A stretch of DNA of 64,000 nucleotides from Melieria omissa (Eukaryota; Arthropoda; Insecta; Diptera; Ulidiidae), in NCBI GenBank assembly GCA_963971225.1, contig OZ020269.1, forward strand, positions 5,332,001-5,396,000. Direction: 5' to 3'. The position numbers and the translations under genes were made by a program. The notes beneath the pieces are model-generated. The model saw nothing but the letters and a program-made list of their open reading frames with translations. It was not told where the DNA came from and searched no databases. The first letter of the stretch is position 1. Each line of letters begins with the position of its first letter. Below, piece after piece: positions 38,001-51,062 of the stretch.

Positions 38001-41000
38001 ACAACTGGACTGCGATATGTATGAAGAAATCTTCAGAACGCGGCGCCCCAAGTGCGCTGCCGGCATGTGGACATGTTGGGGCATTAAGTGAGGAAATGCA
38101 CGCTTCATTGTCAACTTTAGATTCGGCCTTGTTTTGCTCGAGATCGCTTCCAAATATTAGTCGAGTGTTTTTTGTTTAGTTTTCATTGTTGGGATATGCT
38201 CATTACTGGACAGATTGCTGCGCGTTGATATAACGTGGCGGGTGTGAACGCAATAGAAATTCCTTAAGTGTTGTTTAGTTTTTTATCTCAATTCAACTCG
38301 CACAGTTTTTGCTTTTTTTGCCTTTGTTTCAGCTGTGCGCACAAATTCATTACAACACTCCGTTCTAGCAGCTTTGAAGGGCTTTTTAACATACGACACA
38401 TGTGACACAAACACAAAGCGGCACATAAATCTTTAAGCACATAAGTAGCCATTTGTGTATGGCGGCGAATGAGTGCCGCTTACAACGAGAATTGGCTACA
38501 ACTTTGATATTAATATTTTGATATTTGAATTTAAGTGGGTCGAATTTGGTGGGAATGTTGCGTAAGTTTGTTGGGACCACAATTCTTTGTAAACAAGCAG
38601 CTGACGGTATGCGATTTTGTGTAGTCATTTCTAGTTAATTATTGTTTAGGCTGAATTCATGAAACACAGCTTTATGGAAAAGGAAATATTGTCATTTTGT
38701 GTCGTAAGCATAATGTGGGCTCATTAAATTTAAGATCTTGAAGTGTCTATAGACTCTGTGAAAGAGCAAAAGAGACTCTTGAACACATTATACTGCACTG
38801 TAAAGCAGTATGTGTAGCAGTAGCAGTAGTCGTTCCCTGGGCCAGTAATCGCTTGGATTAAAAAGAGGACATCAAGCACCTGAACTCCCGTGAGTTTGTA
38901 AATTTTATTAGGTCAGCGGTCTAGGAGATGTTCTCTAAGCGTCAGTGGTAGGGGCGCAATAGATAATTACTGGTCTCAGTAATAAAATCTATCTATCTAT
39001 CTATGAAAGGTGTTCAACTTACTATGGAACGTAGAACGGAAAATTTTTAAATTGATCATCTGACCTGAAGCCCATGAATTCTTGTTGTTCTAATCGACCG
39101 TGCGAACAAATAAGACTTATAGCTACAGAATGTTAACACTTTCGGGACTACTGGGATAATACGTCCCAGCAAGTTTTTAATGCCCCTCAAAACAAATATT
39201 CAAATCTTACGACGGACGCAAAATATTTTTTCGAGAATTTGTGAGCATCCAATATAATTTTCTAACCCCAACATTCATGGCATGAGAACATTTGTACTGA
39301 GAGTATTTTGGATTTCAAAAATAAACTCCGTCCCGAAAGGGTTAATCCAATCAAATCAGAATAGTTTATTTGAGAAGCTTGAACAATTTTCGTCATACAT
39401 ATTATTCTTCCTACCCAAACGTAGTCTAATGTGTGCTTAAGCAAAGTCTAATGCGAGGCAATAACAATTTGATGACCTGAAAGTCCATAATAAATGTCAA
39501 TAATTTTAATTGTCTTCCAATACATTGGTTTCGAAATTCTAAGACGTCAGCCAGCAGCCGGAACAAAGTCATAAAAAGTGCGCAGCGCAAAGGCCAAACG
39601 ATCAGGTCAATATGCATTCAAAACGCCGCGTAATAAAATTGTAATTGCGGCACAAATTTCAATCTCCATTAAAATGAGATTTTCAATTAAGTTTTGAAAT
39701 TTCACTTTTTATGCTTTTAATGTGCCGCCAACCGCCCGAACGGCCGTTGTCTCAAATGCAACACGCAATGTTGCCGATGGGCGGACACATCAAATTGATG
39801 GACGTCTACATTAGAGAATGCAACAACAAAAACAACAATACAGTCAGTAAAAGTCATGCTTGTTTATAACAATTTTATATAAAAGCATTTTACTTAATTT
39901 TTTGTATTATTATTAATGTTGATGTTGCAGCAAATACAATAACTGTACTGTGGAAAGCGTTAGCTGGCGGTATACAAATTCAGATTTTGTGCGCTAATTG
40001 CTAGATGAATGACGTTAAAGTTGTTTGAATTTGCGGCTTTCAAGTGGAAAACCTCAAAGCGGGAAAGTCATATGTGTATAGTATAAGAGAAGACGCATCA
40101 ATTTACAGCAGCAACGAGCACTTAAAAGTCAAGACATTGCTCTTCTCCGCATTGCAAATGTAAAGTGCGCCCGCGCACAATGTGCGAAGCATACTTGCAG
40201 GCGTCATTACGGTTTTGGTTGCCATGCAAACACGAACAGCAGACATGGATTGATTGGGTGAACTAGAAAATGGTGTTAATTAGATAAACAAATATTCGAT
40301 ATGGTACAGTAGAGTATCTGTAAAGCGAACTGATATTAAACAAAGTCCAATACTTACGGGTAAGCGGCGTATTTCTCTCGACAGCAACGAGTAGAGATCC
40401 AATGATTTCTATTTTTATTAAATAGATTTTCCCTAATGATTTACTCTGCCTGCTCACCTGTGCTTTCCAAAATGTAGCAATCTACTTTCAGTGACTGTCT
40501 TCTCGGAAAGCAAACAATTCCCTCGAACTAAACATTGATAACAACGAATTTCGGTTGACTGCTTGTCACACATCGCTTTTCACTCCCCACGTTAGTTTAC
40601 ATTTACGTTTCTCATTAGCTTCATTGACAGACCACATCATTACGCACACATACACGTAGCACGAATGTAAGAAGCTGATTCGAAGAAGAAAATCCAACAA
40701 CACCACAACCAAACACTGGAGACACTCATTAGGCGGAAATTCACTCGAGCTCTAAATTAATTCGATACCTTGCAACGGCAAACACATTACGGCAAATCGC
40801 CATCTTGTGCTCTGCTGCGCTTCCGTACAGCAATTTGACAATTTATTTAACACAAGTACAATAACAACAATAATGTAACTACACGAAGATACGTGGTGTG
40901 GCCCATGTGAAGGACCACTTGGGCGCTGCACGATGTGTGTCCAGTGCTGTCCAGTTCGATTTTCGTCGACACTTTGCGCTCGCATTAGATTTTCCGCTGC

Positions 41001-44000
41001 AATTCTCTATCTTGGCATTTGCTCATTGAATAGTGTGTAGTGCGTGTGGTTGTTGTTGTTGTCTGCCTGACTGCGTACACTTCTCGGTTGGCTGGCTTCG
41101 TTGGTTATCGGACACCGCAAAGGAAGTCCATCAATATCATTTTTCAAGCATGTCTTGCGGTGCTGCGGTTGTGAGGCTTGGCTCGATGTTGTGGTTTTTC
41201 GTTTCGCCTGTGCGAGCTGGTGTTTTTATTGCCGATTTGTGTGGTGTTTTCCGTTGGCAGTTTTTTGTTTGGTTTTTCGCTTGATTGAACTAGTGCTGGC
41301 GATCTCACGTTGCTGTCGCGTTTCTTATCATTTTGTTTTTTCTTCTCTGACCTTTTTTGGGACGTGTGCGTTGTTTTGAATGAATTGTGTCATTTTGAAT
41401 TATAGCTTAATATCGAAATATGTTATCGAATCATGTCAAAAAAATTGAAGAAAACTCGTGATGATTTCACTTATTAATTATACCCCAGTTGGGCTCATTT
41501 GATTGGTGCATGGACTCGCAGTTCAGAGGTTGGCGCACTTAAAACTCACTCAGCCAACACATTAATTATCTCATTCGGCTATTCTGTACATTGCCGCCTC
41601 ACACTCGACTATCGCATAGCTTTGAATTGTGTACCTATTTTCAAAAAAGTTTCGACACATCACATACACACATACATACTCACATTTGTATAAGCTCGGC
41701 ACTAATGTGGCACAATTAAACACCTGCTGCCGCCAACATTTAACATTTAAGGAAGTGCCATAAAATGCAGATAATAACCACAATTAATAGTACAACAGTT
41801 GCTGTACGCCGGCCAAATTAAAATTAAAATCGAAATCAACAACTCACGCCTCATTGATAATTCGAAGCATGCATAATTTGGATACTTTTTCCATTTCCTT
41901 GCGCGATCGTTGCAATCGATGGCAGCCAACAGCCGACACAGCGCAGCGCACACGTTAACGTGAGCGTGAGTTGGTGAATTCGGCGGCAGCAACAGCTGCG
42001 CATGCCCAAAGGGCATAATTAACAGCAGCATTTGCCGGACAAATTAAAGCCGCCCCGAAAGGGCAGACACCCCATAAAAACAACAACAGAACCGAGAAGC
42101 AGATGAAGCAGCAACTCGAAAATAATACACAAAATGCTGATTGCATTGAAAACGCTACAAAGCCCCCCACAACGTGTCGGCTGAGCGCAGGAAATGCGGC
42201 TCACATTAGAAGCTCCAAAAAACCATTCCTGAAGAGAAAAAGCAGCAATTTTTTTCCTTTCATGTTGACCGCTGTGACTGTTGAGAACAATGACAACAAA
42301 CAAAAGCCGACCATTCTCTTTTCGTAAGTTTTCAATGACGGCTTTTGATATTTTTTCTTGTGACTACGTAGTTGTTGACACTTGCCGGTCTGCGTAATTA
42401 CGTTTCACGGTTCACTAATGGTATGTGTCGGGTCATATAGACGAAATATAGTCTACATTGTTTTCTATGGGTTGCGAGTTTTACGTAGGAAATCTATTTC
42501 TTATGGGAAGTAGGCCTACACAGAAGAAATTTTAGCAGTATTCTTAATGACGATAGTCGAATCAGAACCCTAAAAACTGACTGTTTCAGAGCCTCAAGAG
42601 CTGCTCAACCCACATCAGCCACCTCAAGTATAGTGAAGACTAAGTCGGTCTGATATTTTACTGTTTACCAACGTGTGCCTCACTGTACAAATTAAATGGT
42701 GGACACTCTGCCTCTGCTCTTACCCAACACTGTTCCCAACCAACCGCTGTGGCCGATTTCAGACGGAGGTAGCAGGGCGTGTAATAAGCGTGTGAGAAAT
42801 TACTTTGTAATTACGCAGTCGCAAGTCCAACGAAATCCCCGCTAAAGTGTTGAATAGCTGAAGATGATGAGAAAAGGTCCAACAGAAAGAAAAAGTCATA
42901 CTGCAGCAGCCTCGGCTAATGATGCGCCGCCGCTTTTTTAGCTTAGCAGCAGCACAGCCACACACGCACACATGCGTACATTTTATTAGGCTTCAAACTA
43001 CAAAGCATTAGTATCTCTCAAATCACTGTAATGTTTTTTTTTTTGCCAAACGCACCGTTGCCCAACTACTCAGCGTAATTACAAACGCACTTACAATAAT
43101 GCGCCGCGCTTGACGCCTCTGTAACTCGCGCGCTTTCAACTCAATGCCAATTCTGTGCCGAAAGGTGGGTTTTTGTCTTTGGCAGGGAGCTTTTTCTTTG
43201 CTTCAGCTCCCCAGCGCGTCGGCATACTCGGCATTAATTAGTTTGAAAGTAGCAACTTTTTCTAAGCGAAAAGCGACAAAAAGGTAAAAGTAGTTTTTCT
43301 TTCATTTACGCGTCAAAGAACATTCGTTTTACTTTGCACATTCCACCGTCGCGCTTTATGTCGACGCATTCAATTGTGAGCGTCCATAAGCGGCTTAAAA
43401 TAGAGTTTTCTCTAAATACTTGTTTCACATATTGGTCTTCTCGGCATTCCCGAGAAAATTCCAACGCTGCCGCTTTCGACAACCGCAACAACGCCGGCTC
43501 ATCTGTCATACTGAGCTCGCACTGATAGATGATAATAACCGCTTAAGCAGCTGATGCCATTAGCATTGCTGTTGCTGTTGATCGCCTTTCCGAGGATTTA
43601 GACTTGAATTAATGAATTCACTTTGCATACGTTACGATAAATAGTTACAAATGTGAGTGTGTGTTGATAGCTGACGGTGCGCGGACGCTGCCTGTGTACC
43701 CACACAAATTTTCTAATTAGCGGCAGCGATGGCTAATGATTTTTCACGGCATGTGCGTCTTGTTGGAGTGAACAGTGGTTTGGGCAAAATCAGCAGAAGC
43801 CAAAAATGGCAGCAACAATTTATGAATATATATTATTTAAATCGGAAAATCACATTAGCCTAACTAATCTAAATTGTTTACATGTGGCGTGCCGGAAAAA
43901 TTTGCACAACTCTTTGTGCGGCTGCAAGGTTTGGAAGCCATAGACGCTACCAATCTGAGATTTATCCCAACTGCAATTTAGATCCCTGAATATAGATCAC

Positions 44001-47000
44001 AATTCTGACATTCACAATCGATATTAAACTTTACGTTACTTTAAGCACTTTTCAGTTGGTCTCAATATTCTCATATTTCAACAATACTTACTTCCTGTCA
44101 AAAATTTCCAAACATTTACTTAAATTAAAAATTATATGAAATCATCATAAAGCATAATAAATCCACAAAACCAAACAGCCGATAAGCCGGCACAACAAAT
44201 TCTTGCAAACAAACTTCAAGTAGAAAAATCAAATATTTCACTAAAACCGGAAATCACCCTTATGTCACACTTTACTCAAAAATTTGTATATGGCCAGCAA
44301 AAAAAAAAAATTATCAAAAAGATTGTCGAGCAACACGCTACCCTCGTTTACGGCTTTGTGTAAATTCTTGTTGTTGTTGTTGTTACACAACCACTATACT
44401 ACTAAATAAATTTAACCGGCATTTTGCTGATGCACTGCAAATGATGATAAAATATTCACATTTTAAATTTGATTCAATTTTGTCATTGTCGCTGCAAACT
44501 GCAACTGATGGCGCTGTCATTGTGATTGTTGTGCTGTTGGTGTTGTGGTGAAAATGTGGCTCGGACAGGAAACACCAAGTCACACCCACCTCCACACACA
44601 ATAGCACATCTTGTGGTGCGCATTAAATAAGCAAATTTATGAGAACTTTCAAAAACAGATCAGCTGAGCTGTGTGCAGGCGACGTATGTAGATGCGGTGT
44701 TATGGGGTTAAATGTGGGATGCAGGCATCGGGTGGCAGCTGTTGCACGCCAGCGTAAGGGTGTTGCCGGTGTGTGGCCAACCGGAGGACACAGCAATTTG
44801 GGGTGCCACAAGGCACAAGGCATCGTCTTTCGGTTTGATCCGCTTTTTGAAGTTAATGTGAAGTTTAAGTTGAAAAAAAGTGTCAACGACGCGAACGTGT
44901 GCGGATGTGCTGCAGCGCAGATTACGAGCTGCTCATAGACCGAAGTGTGCAACTATATTAGAAATTCGATACCGCATAGAATTCTTGAAAGATGTGGCTC
45001 GAGAGCGCCTTGCGTCCATTCAAGTATGCTGAAGGGTTCAACTTTATATTTTGATGGATGAGTTATTCGAAAAGATTCAGTCCTATTGAAAGCAAGGAGC
45101 AGGGGACGGGAAGAGAAAATAATGCCTTTTTATTGCTTTGTGTTTTTGATTTAATTTTCAACAAGAAAAAGTGTTGTGTATGGATTTGTGACACACATAC
45201 ACACGCATTCATTTGTATGATTTTATTTAAAGAAAATGAAAGGAACTGACATAATTTCATCCCTACTTTTAATCTTTTGCTCCACTTAATTGATCCAAAC
45301 TTCTTGTCTACTGTAGTGGAACCACAGCGCAACATTCATAAACGATACCGATTTAAAAAATTTTATAACCATACAATCTGGAGGAATCTCGTCGTCAGGA
45401 ATAGAAGGGCCGAAACCAAGTAAAAAGCTTAGAAGTAACAAAGAGCGAAAGTTTAATATATAATATAATATAAAATAATATAATATTTGTTTATTGAAGG
45501 CACTGGCCTCTATGCCTTTGCTGTCTCCCCAGATATAGAAGCTTACTTCCCAAACTATTGATTGATTGGGTTATTTCACGATATTTTCTTGACTTCTGAA
45601 ATTATATCAAATAAATAAAAAAATGTACTTGGACACATTAACTTATGAATGGCTCATATATTTACGGTTCTCTTGATAACGTCAGCAACCAGTAAGTGAT
45701 TGCACTTACTTCGTGTGAAGTGTTAAGCCTCTTTCGCAGCAAAGTTCAAAGCCCCCAAAAATGCCATCAGCGCTGACCTTAACAATTTCGTGTTAGTATG
45801 TAGTAGCCAAAGATAACAGTAAGCAAGCACTTTTCTCAAATGTTTATGAAGCCCCGCATATCAATAAATTTTACTTCATAAAGAAACAGCAGCAACAACA
45901 ACAAACAAATGAAATGGTATTCTCTCCATCATTTGTCAGGCAATAATAACAATTTATGTTTTTCTTCTACCATTTCTATGGCTTGGGGAATTTTTAAGAA
46001 AACACAACAACAACAATAGCACAAAAGCGTTCAACAAATGTGCTGTTTTGGATGAGACACGCGTGCAACAGCCGCTAGCGGCGCACACAGAAGCTCCGAG
46101 GTACACAACGCCGGTAGTGGCAAGCGATTTGTTGTGGCGCGCACACTGAACGTTCAGTGGCGGGGGCAAGAAATTGTTGCACGGGTGAGTTATGCGCGGC
46201 GATCATCATTGAAAGCAACGCCTCATTTTTAATGGCACCCTCTGCACAGTGTCTGAATTGTGTCTGTGGGCTGAAGGCTGCACGACTGACTGACTGACTG
46301 ACAGACGTCGGGCGCTATGCTTGTGCTTGTAGGCGTCCGTTATGGCTAAGGCTAATTTATGAAGCTTTGCTTTGGCGTTGATGTCGTTTCTCATTGCTGT
46401 TGTTTTTTTTGTCTTGTACTTTGGATTCTAATCCAAAGTGCTGTTATAGTTGATGGCGTTGTTGTTTTTGTTTCTTTTGTTGTCGACGCTACAATCTGAA
46501 ACCCATCATAGTTCATTTGAAATGGCTGCTTAGTGGCGTGAACGAAGCCAGCGTGGAGCGATTTGTGAGCAGGAGCCGTTGCCACTGTCGCTGCCCACTG
46601 CTGTATTCTGTCAATTTCGAAATTCGAAGTGGCAATCAAATGATCTCCGATTGAATGCAATCAAATGTGCAGGCAATAAAACGTGTTGCCAACAATTGTA
46701 TTTAATCATCACGTGCGGGCAGCCTGGTCGGTCGGCCTCGATTGAAGCATTCTTCTTCTTTAGTGCCACAGTAGGAACAGTAAGAAATTTTATAGAAATC
46801 TTAAAATTTAGAATGCAAAGTCCACGGGATGAACACTATCGATCTCTCATTGATTCTCGATCGATCTCTTATTGAATCGGAATTATTGAATAATTTTAAA
46901 AAATTTATAATCAAAAACATAACCTGAAACTAATGCTTAGAATCTTTGGCGCACACAGTTTAGTTGTTCAAATTTTCCTTCTTCTCTTCTTGTTAAAATT

Positions 47001-50000
47001 TGTCAAATCCCGGTTAATTCAGTTTGTGACAAGTTTCCAATGACGTACACGGCCTATTCTGCGAAAAGTTCTGCAAAAATATATAATATATTTAGGAAAT
47101 TCTGAAATTGTCTGAAGAGCCATTCTCACTGTTGTATTTGCTTTTGTGTTTTTATGTTTATTTTTGTTGCACTTTTAATGCTTCTACTGTGGAATTTGTT
47201 TTATGCCTTTGAGGGCTTCGCACTAAGCTTTGTAATAGTGGCATTTAACTTTGTACCAAACACGAAGCAATGTTCGTAAGCATAAGCAGCGTAAAAAAGC
47301 GTGAAGGTGTAAAGCCGAAGAAGTAAAATTATTTCAAGAAACGCCGTAAATGCCAAAAACCTCATTTTCCACGTTTCAACAATGCAAAGAAAAGCATTAA
47401 AGGGTCATTAAAATGAAAAAGTACCAGCACAAGTGTAAGACAGAATCACTTAAATTAGCATTTAGAACATAAATCATATTTTTCACTTACGCACGCACCT
47501 ATTGATACAAACTCAAAGGCCAAAGAGCCCTTAAACCACAAATGGCCGCAGGTAATTTGAAAAAATCCGCTTGGCCGCACGTTACGACGCCAGCGCTGGG
47601 CAATAAAGTGCAGCAGCCACCGGCTGGCATCGGCTCTAAATCCTTAAGAGCGGCACGCATGCGCATGCGCACGCGCACACACAACTAATGCGCCGCAAAG
47701 CTGGACGCATTAGCTTTCAGCGCACTGCACCTAAGTCAAGTTGCCCAAGCCGCTCCACTCCCAAATGCTGAGAAAATATTCAATTAATAGTTTGGCTCAT
47801 CAGGCCGCGTCCCAGCCCTCGTGGAGTCATGGATGTACGGAGGCAGCAGCCAGCAATAGAAAGTGTTGAAATAGTACGGAATGCAGCGGCAGCGGCCGGC
47901 GGCAGGCAGAATGATAAATTCGAAATTGATGACTTTTTCACACCCAGTCATAATTTAGTGGCATTTTATGGGACAAATTGCAGGCAATCATGCCCGCAGC
48001 ACTGCCAACAATACTGATTACATACACATGCGCGTGCGTGCGTGTGTGTGTGTGTGTGATTGTAAAGGTAATTAAATGCCATCAATCGTTGCGCTGTAAT
48101 TTATAAGAATTTCTCTCTCTATTTTTTGTTCATGACATTTCATATTTTCTATAAATTTCCCCACAGTTGATTTATGCTTTTAATAAATTTTATTAAACGC
48201 CATTAAACTCGCGCGCTGACTGCACCATAAAAATAAAGCCGAATTAAAATATAAATTTCACGTCAATTGCTTGACACTTTTACTTCACGCTTCCCAAGCG
48301 GTCGTGGCGTTTAAATGTTAATTTCCTGCAGCTTCGAACCTGCGGCGGCTGCTGCCGTTTTATGCATTTTTTTACGCTGAACTTCGTTTCGGCGGGGCGT
48401 GTGCAGGCCGAATAGAATTTATTGACTATGACTAATAATTTGTGTGGGGCTAAGTCGCACGAAAACTTTAAGTGACCGAACGCGAGTGTGTGTATTTAAA
48501 AATAAGTTTATGGCGCTCACTTTATGGAGCGGGAGACTGTCTGCTCTGTTATTAAAAGTGTCTTTAAATGGAACATAATTAAAAAAATCACCATAAAATC
48601 TACGGATAAGGGGGACCATATACCGTAAACCAGAAGCAGTAAAGAAAGTATGCAATTGTTGACCATATTTTTCAGTTGCTTAGTGAGTAAAAATAAATTT
48701 TAACAAGGAGAAAGGTTGACAAGAGTATGAGTAGAGTGTGGGAAACGAAAGAAAGTTGTCTTCAAACAAAATTTTGGGGTATTAAAAAGAGGAAATATGC
48801 ATGAAATATCTATGAAGAGTAGTGATTATCATTTCAAAAACCAAACAATCCTCAAAAGCCTTTAAGATTTGACGATTTATGATCGTTTAGATCGTAAAGG
48901 GTAGGTTAGTTCTTAGTTTTCACTAAATTAATTTTAATCGCCCCTGGAAAAACCTACCAATTCTAATAAATAGTCCATTTCAGCAATTTTACTTGGTGAT
49001 CCACACTTCTCTAAAGAATTAAGGCAAGCAACAATATCTAGAATAACCTACAGCTTCTGTAACATAATTCAAGGAAATACAGCACAATTAAAAGAATGGA
49101 AAATCCTGACCATCGCCCGTCAGATTAACTCAGCATTGCAAATCTGCATTGAATGATTTTCTCTCCTCTATTCTTTTTACCAATTTGACCATATGGACCT
49201 TCATTTATCTTATCAAATATGCGATTGGTCTTTGTGTTTTCTTTTACCTGTTCGAACTCCAACAATACCTCAGATACACTTTCCAATTCCAACAAAAATA
49301 TGGCGACAGTAACAAAAACAAAAATCACCTAACCAAGAGTTAAATGCAATTTTTCAAAAAGTATAAGAAAAGAACTCAACAGCAAAACATCTGCCACTTT
49401 TCGAATGAATTACAAACAACTAACGAGCCAGGCAGTCGGAGGCAGGTGTAGAATGTCAAAAAGGTAGACAAATTTCTAAGCCGTCAGCAGCAAAGCATGA
49501 AAGAGAAACGAAAATAATGCAATGCCCACCAGCAAGAAATACTCGCCTGCACCGCTCAGATGTCCTCAGATGCGTGTCATGATTTCTAACAAAAACAACA
49601 ACCACACACACAACGCACAAATAGTACGAAAAGTCCTGCGCAGGACTATCTTTTGAAAAATGTGCAGCGGTGCCCTTTATCGTTGCGATCAATGCCAACG
49701 TTTATGCAGGCACATAAATTAAGGCACCAACAATGGCGGCAAAGGTACGCGCAATTAATGTGAAATCTTGAATAGGCTCTAAAATTGATGGAAAAAGAAA
49801 CACGTGAACCAAGAATCTGTATAGAGCGACCTAACCTTTTGAGGCACAATCAGGGTTGATACCGATGAATAACGTTTTTTCTTCTCTCTGTGTGGCACGA
49901 TTTCGGAGCAGCATGTGGTCGCTGCAAGGCTTCTAATAAGCAGGTAGAAAAATTCGAGCCATCACAGCAGAGACAACAGAAGCTCCAATCGAAGCCTGCA

Positions 50001-51062
50001 AGTCCCGTCTAGGGAATGGTTAGGAGAGAAAGTAAAATATTCTTGATACTTTCAAAATTTCCACATCACATCAAATAGTCCCATGAATGATTAAACTAAC
50101 GTTCCGATCTCTTCCATTTCAGAAGACTTATCGACTCCAGCAACACACTACCCCCTTTGGTTGACAGCGCCCACAACCTGAACGGCGCCGCACCACTCAC
50201 TGCCACGCCCGCTTCCGCCGCCGCCTTGACGCCCGCTGTGCGCTCCACCTTTCGCAAATGCTTCTCGCGGCCGGTGGTGCCCTTTGTCATTGGCATTTTT
50301 GCGCTGGGCGGCGCGGCGTGCACGCTGGGCGGCATTGTGCTGGGCGCCACTGGGCTCATCGAGCACACCACACACTATCTATCAGCTTCGCTGCTGATGA
50401 TCGGCATTGGCCTGTCGCTGCTGATAGTTGCCGGCATCATCTGGCGCCTGAGCTCACCCAGCGACGCAGACGAGTGTCCCTGCTATCGGCTGATGGAGAC
50501 GTGTCGCAACTGCAACAGCCCCTACTGTAATAATCGTCTGCTGACTGGCAGCTATCTGTATCCGGAGTTTCAGCACCGGCCGCCGCCGCCCTCGTATCTG
50601 ACATCGTTGCACGAGTGCGCTGCCATCGGGTGAGTGTGAACGCATTTCGAGATTGGGCGTTGTATGTGACTGAAGTTTTATTGATCTTACAGCTTGCTGA
50701 ACGGCGCCGTATACAGTGGGCTGCGCATGAACACGCCGCCACCTCTGTACAGATCAACAAATTCCTTGAGGTAGACCTCACAAATACTCAAACAATGTTT
50801 TTCGATTTAATAATTCCGATCCTTAACTCTTTTCAGCCTCTATGTTCCTAGCGCGCACAGCACGAATGCTGTCACCACAGCTGCGGCCAACAGCAACGCT
50901 GCTACGCACAATGCCGCTAACGTTTTGCCGGAGCAAAATGTCATCAACATAAATGCCGTTATAGAGAATCTACAAGCACAAGCACAAGCGCAGGCACAGG
51001 CTCAGACCCAGGCACACACACAAACGCTCACCAAAGAGATCAACTATTTGGAACTGGATTAA
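34160..51062 (+). CDS. Two-transmembrane protein of unknown family (560 aa, four exons)
   Basis: Exons 34160-35031, 50123-50629, 50693-50770 and 50837-51062 join with all phases consistent (1683 nt with the stop). The start is the first ATG after an in-frame stop and sits in a good fly context (CCAACATGAG). Residues 1-290 are Ser/Ala/Asn-rich and probably disordered. They include an acidic stretch, NRSTSDSNIL, and a basic patch SKRSRRKHKSKSKW. Residues about 342-370 and 377-398 are hydrophobic segments separated by a very short loop, so both termini should face the same side, presumably the cytosol. A Cys-rich segment follows (ECPCYRLMETCRNCNSPYC), then a Pro-rich stretch and a Gln/Ala repeat tail. 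No signal peptide is seen. I do not recognise the family. The basic patch before the membrane hairpin and the clustered cysteines (possible palmitoylation) suggest a membrane scaffold or adaptor, which is inference. Intron 1 is about 15 kb. Confidence 0.85.
35149..35694. mobile_element. TIR-bounded MITE, about 546 bp
   Basis: An inverted pair of 35 bp lies at 35194-35228 and 35624-35658 (landmark GAAACTAGGGGCCAA), with three mismatches seen. Weaker inverted similarity extends outward to ACCGTGC-ACAA at 35149 and its complement ending near 35693. The interior is AT-rich and has no coding frame. No clear target duplication is visible, so the true outer boundary is uncertain by several bases. 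Confidence 0.65.
35745..36734. mobile_element. piggyBac-like element, 990 bp, non-autonomous
   Basis: TTAA flanks the element on both sides (35741-35744 and 36735-36738). The ends read CCCTTATGTGTGTG and, from the right, CCCTAGTGTGTGTG. The 18-bp palindrome GGGGTACCCGGGTACCCC occurs at 35952-35969 and 36675-36692, and with its last base changed at 35761-35778. Each copy is accompanied by a GTGTG-TG flank, so it behaves as a terminal and subterminal repeat. A minus-strand frame at 36069-36314 may be the acidic N-terminus of a piggyBac-type transposase. No catalytic part remains, so this is a deletion derivative. Confidence 0.8.
36069..36314 (-). pseudogene. Possible N-terminal fragment of piggyBac-type transposase
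   Basis: An 81-codon frame from an ATG, rich in Asp/Glu/Ser (for example SISEGEDEHIPSVDDAA), sits inside the TTAA-bounded element. Acidic N-termini are common in piggyBac-like transposases. The DDD catalytic domain and the C-terminal Cys-rich domain are missing. Composition plus location is the only evidence, so the assignment is tentative. Confidence 0.45.
36899..36920. repeat. Short perfect hairpin, 8-bp stem
   Basis: AATCAGGA (36899-36906) pairs with TCCTGATT (36913-36920) across the loop TTCGAC. The loop region resembles a tRNA T-arm, but no acceptor, D or anticodon arm is present around it. Confidence 0.5.
38742..39004 (+). mobile_element. 5'-truncated LINE 3' end with ATCT-repeat tail
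   Basis: The frame from 38742 reads YRLCERAKETLEHIILHC, the Cys/His motif found at the C-terminus of many arthropod LINE reverse-transcriptase proteins. It is followed, after an in-frame stop at 38859-38861, by LNSREFVNFIRSAV and a stop at 38922-38924. A short 3' region ends in AATAAAATCTATCTATCTATC (38981-39001). Only the last part of ORF2 and the tail remain, as expected of incomplete target-primed reverse transcription. R1/LOA/I-like clades are possible, but the fragment is too short to place. Confidence 0.7.
39137..39341. mobile_element. TTAA-type (piggyBac-like) MITE, 205 bp
   Basis: The left end CACTTTCGGGAC and right end GTCCCGAAAGGG are inverted copies with one mismatch. TTAA flanks both (39133-39136 and 39342-39345). 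There is no coding capacity. A truncated relative lies at 19104-19211, so this is a dispersed family. Confidence 0.82.
46284..46301. repeat. GACT tetranucleotide microsatellite
   Basis: About four tandem GACT units within the large intron. Confidence 0.7.
48022..48058. repeat. GT/GC dinucleotide microsatellite
   Basis: GTGCGTGCGT followed by a pure GT run, within the large intron. Confidence 0.75.
50123..50629 (+). CDS. Two-TM gene, coding exon 2
   Basis: The acceptor is TTCCATTTCAG and the donor GTGAGT at 50630. The first base completes the split Arg codon. The exon encodes both membrane segments and the Cys-rich block, and is strongly GC-rich. Confidence 0.88.
50693..50770 (+). CDS. Two-TM gene, coding exon 3
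   Basis: A 78-nt exon between acceptor TCTTACAG and donor GTAGAC. It is in phase with its neighbours and encodes LLNGAVYSGLRMNTPPPLYR and a few more residues. It is too short to appear as a stand-alone frame. Confidence 0.82.
50837..51062 (+). CDS. Two-TM gene, coding exon 4 and stop
   Basis: The acceptor is CTCTTTTCAG and the stop TAA at 51060-51062. The exon encodes an Asn/Ala-rich stretch, a QAQAQAQAQTQAHTQ repeat and the C-terminal end INYLELD. Confidence 0.82.

Larger units (their letters stand above)
35032..50122 (+). other. Intron 1 of the two-TM gene, about 15 kb
   Basis: Bounded by GTTGGT and TTTCAG. It contains a TIR element (35149-35694), a piggyBac-like element (35745-36734), a LINE 3' end (38742-39004) and a TTAA MITE (39137-39341). 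Microsatellites include a GACT run at 46284-46301 and a GT run near 48035-48058. No nested gene is supported, since open frames between 36,800 and 50,000 are short and chance-like. Its size and position after the first coding exon would suit intronic enhancers or alternative promoters, but none is identifiable by eye. Confidence 0.7.
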
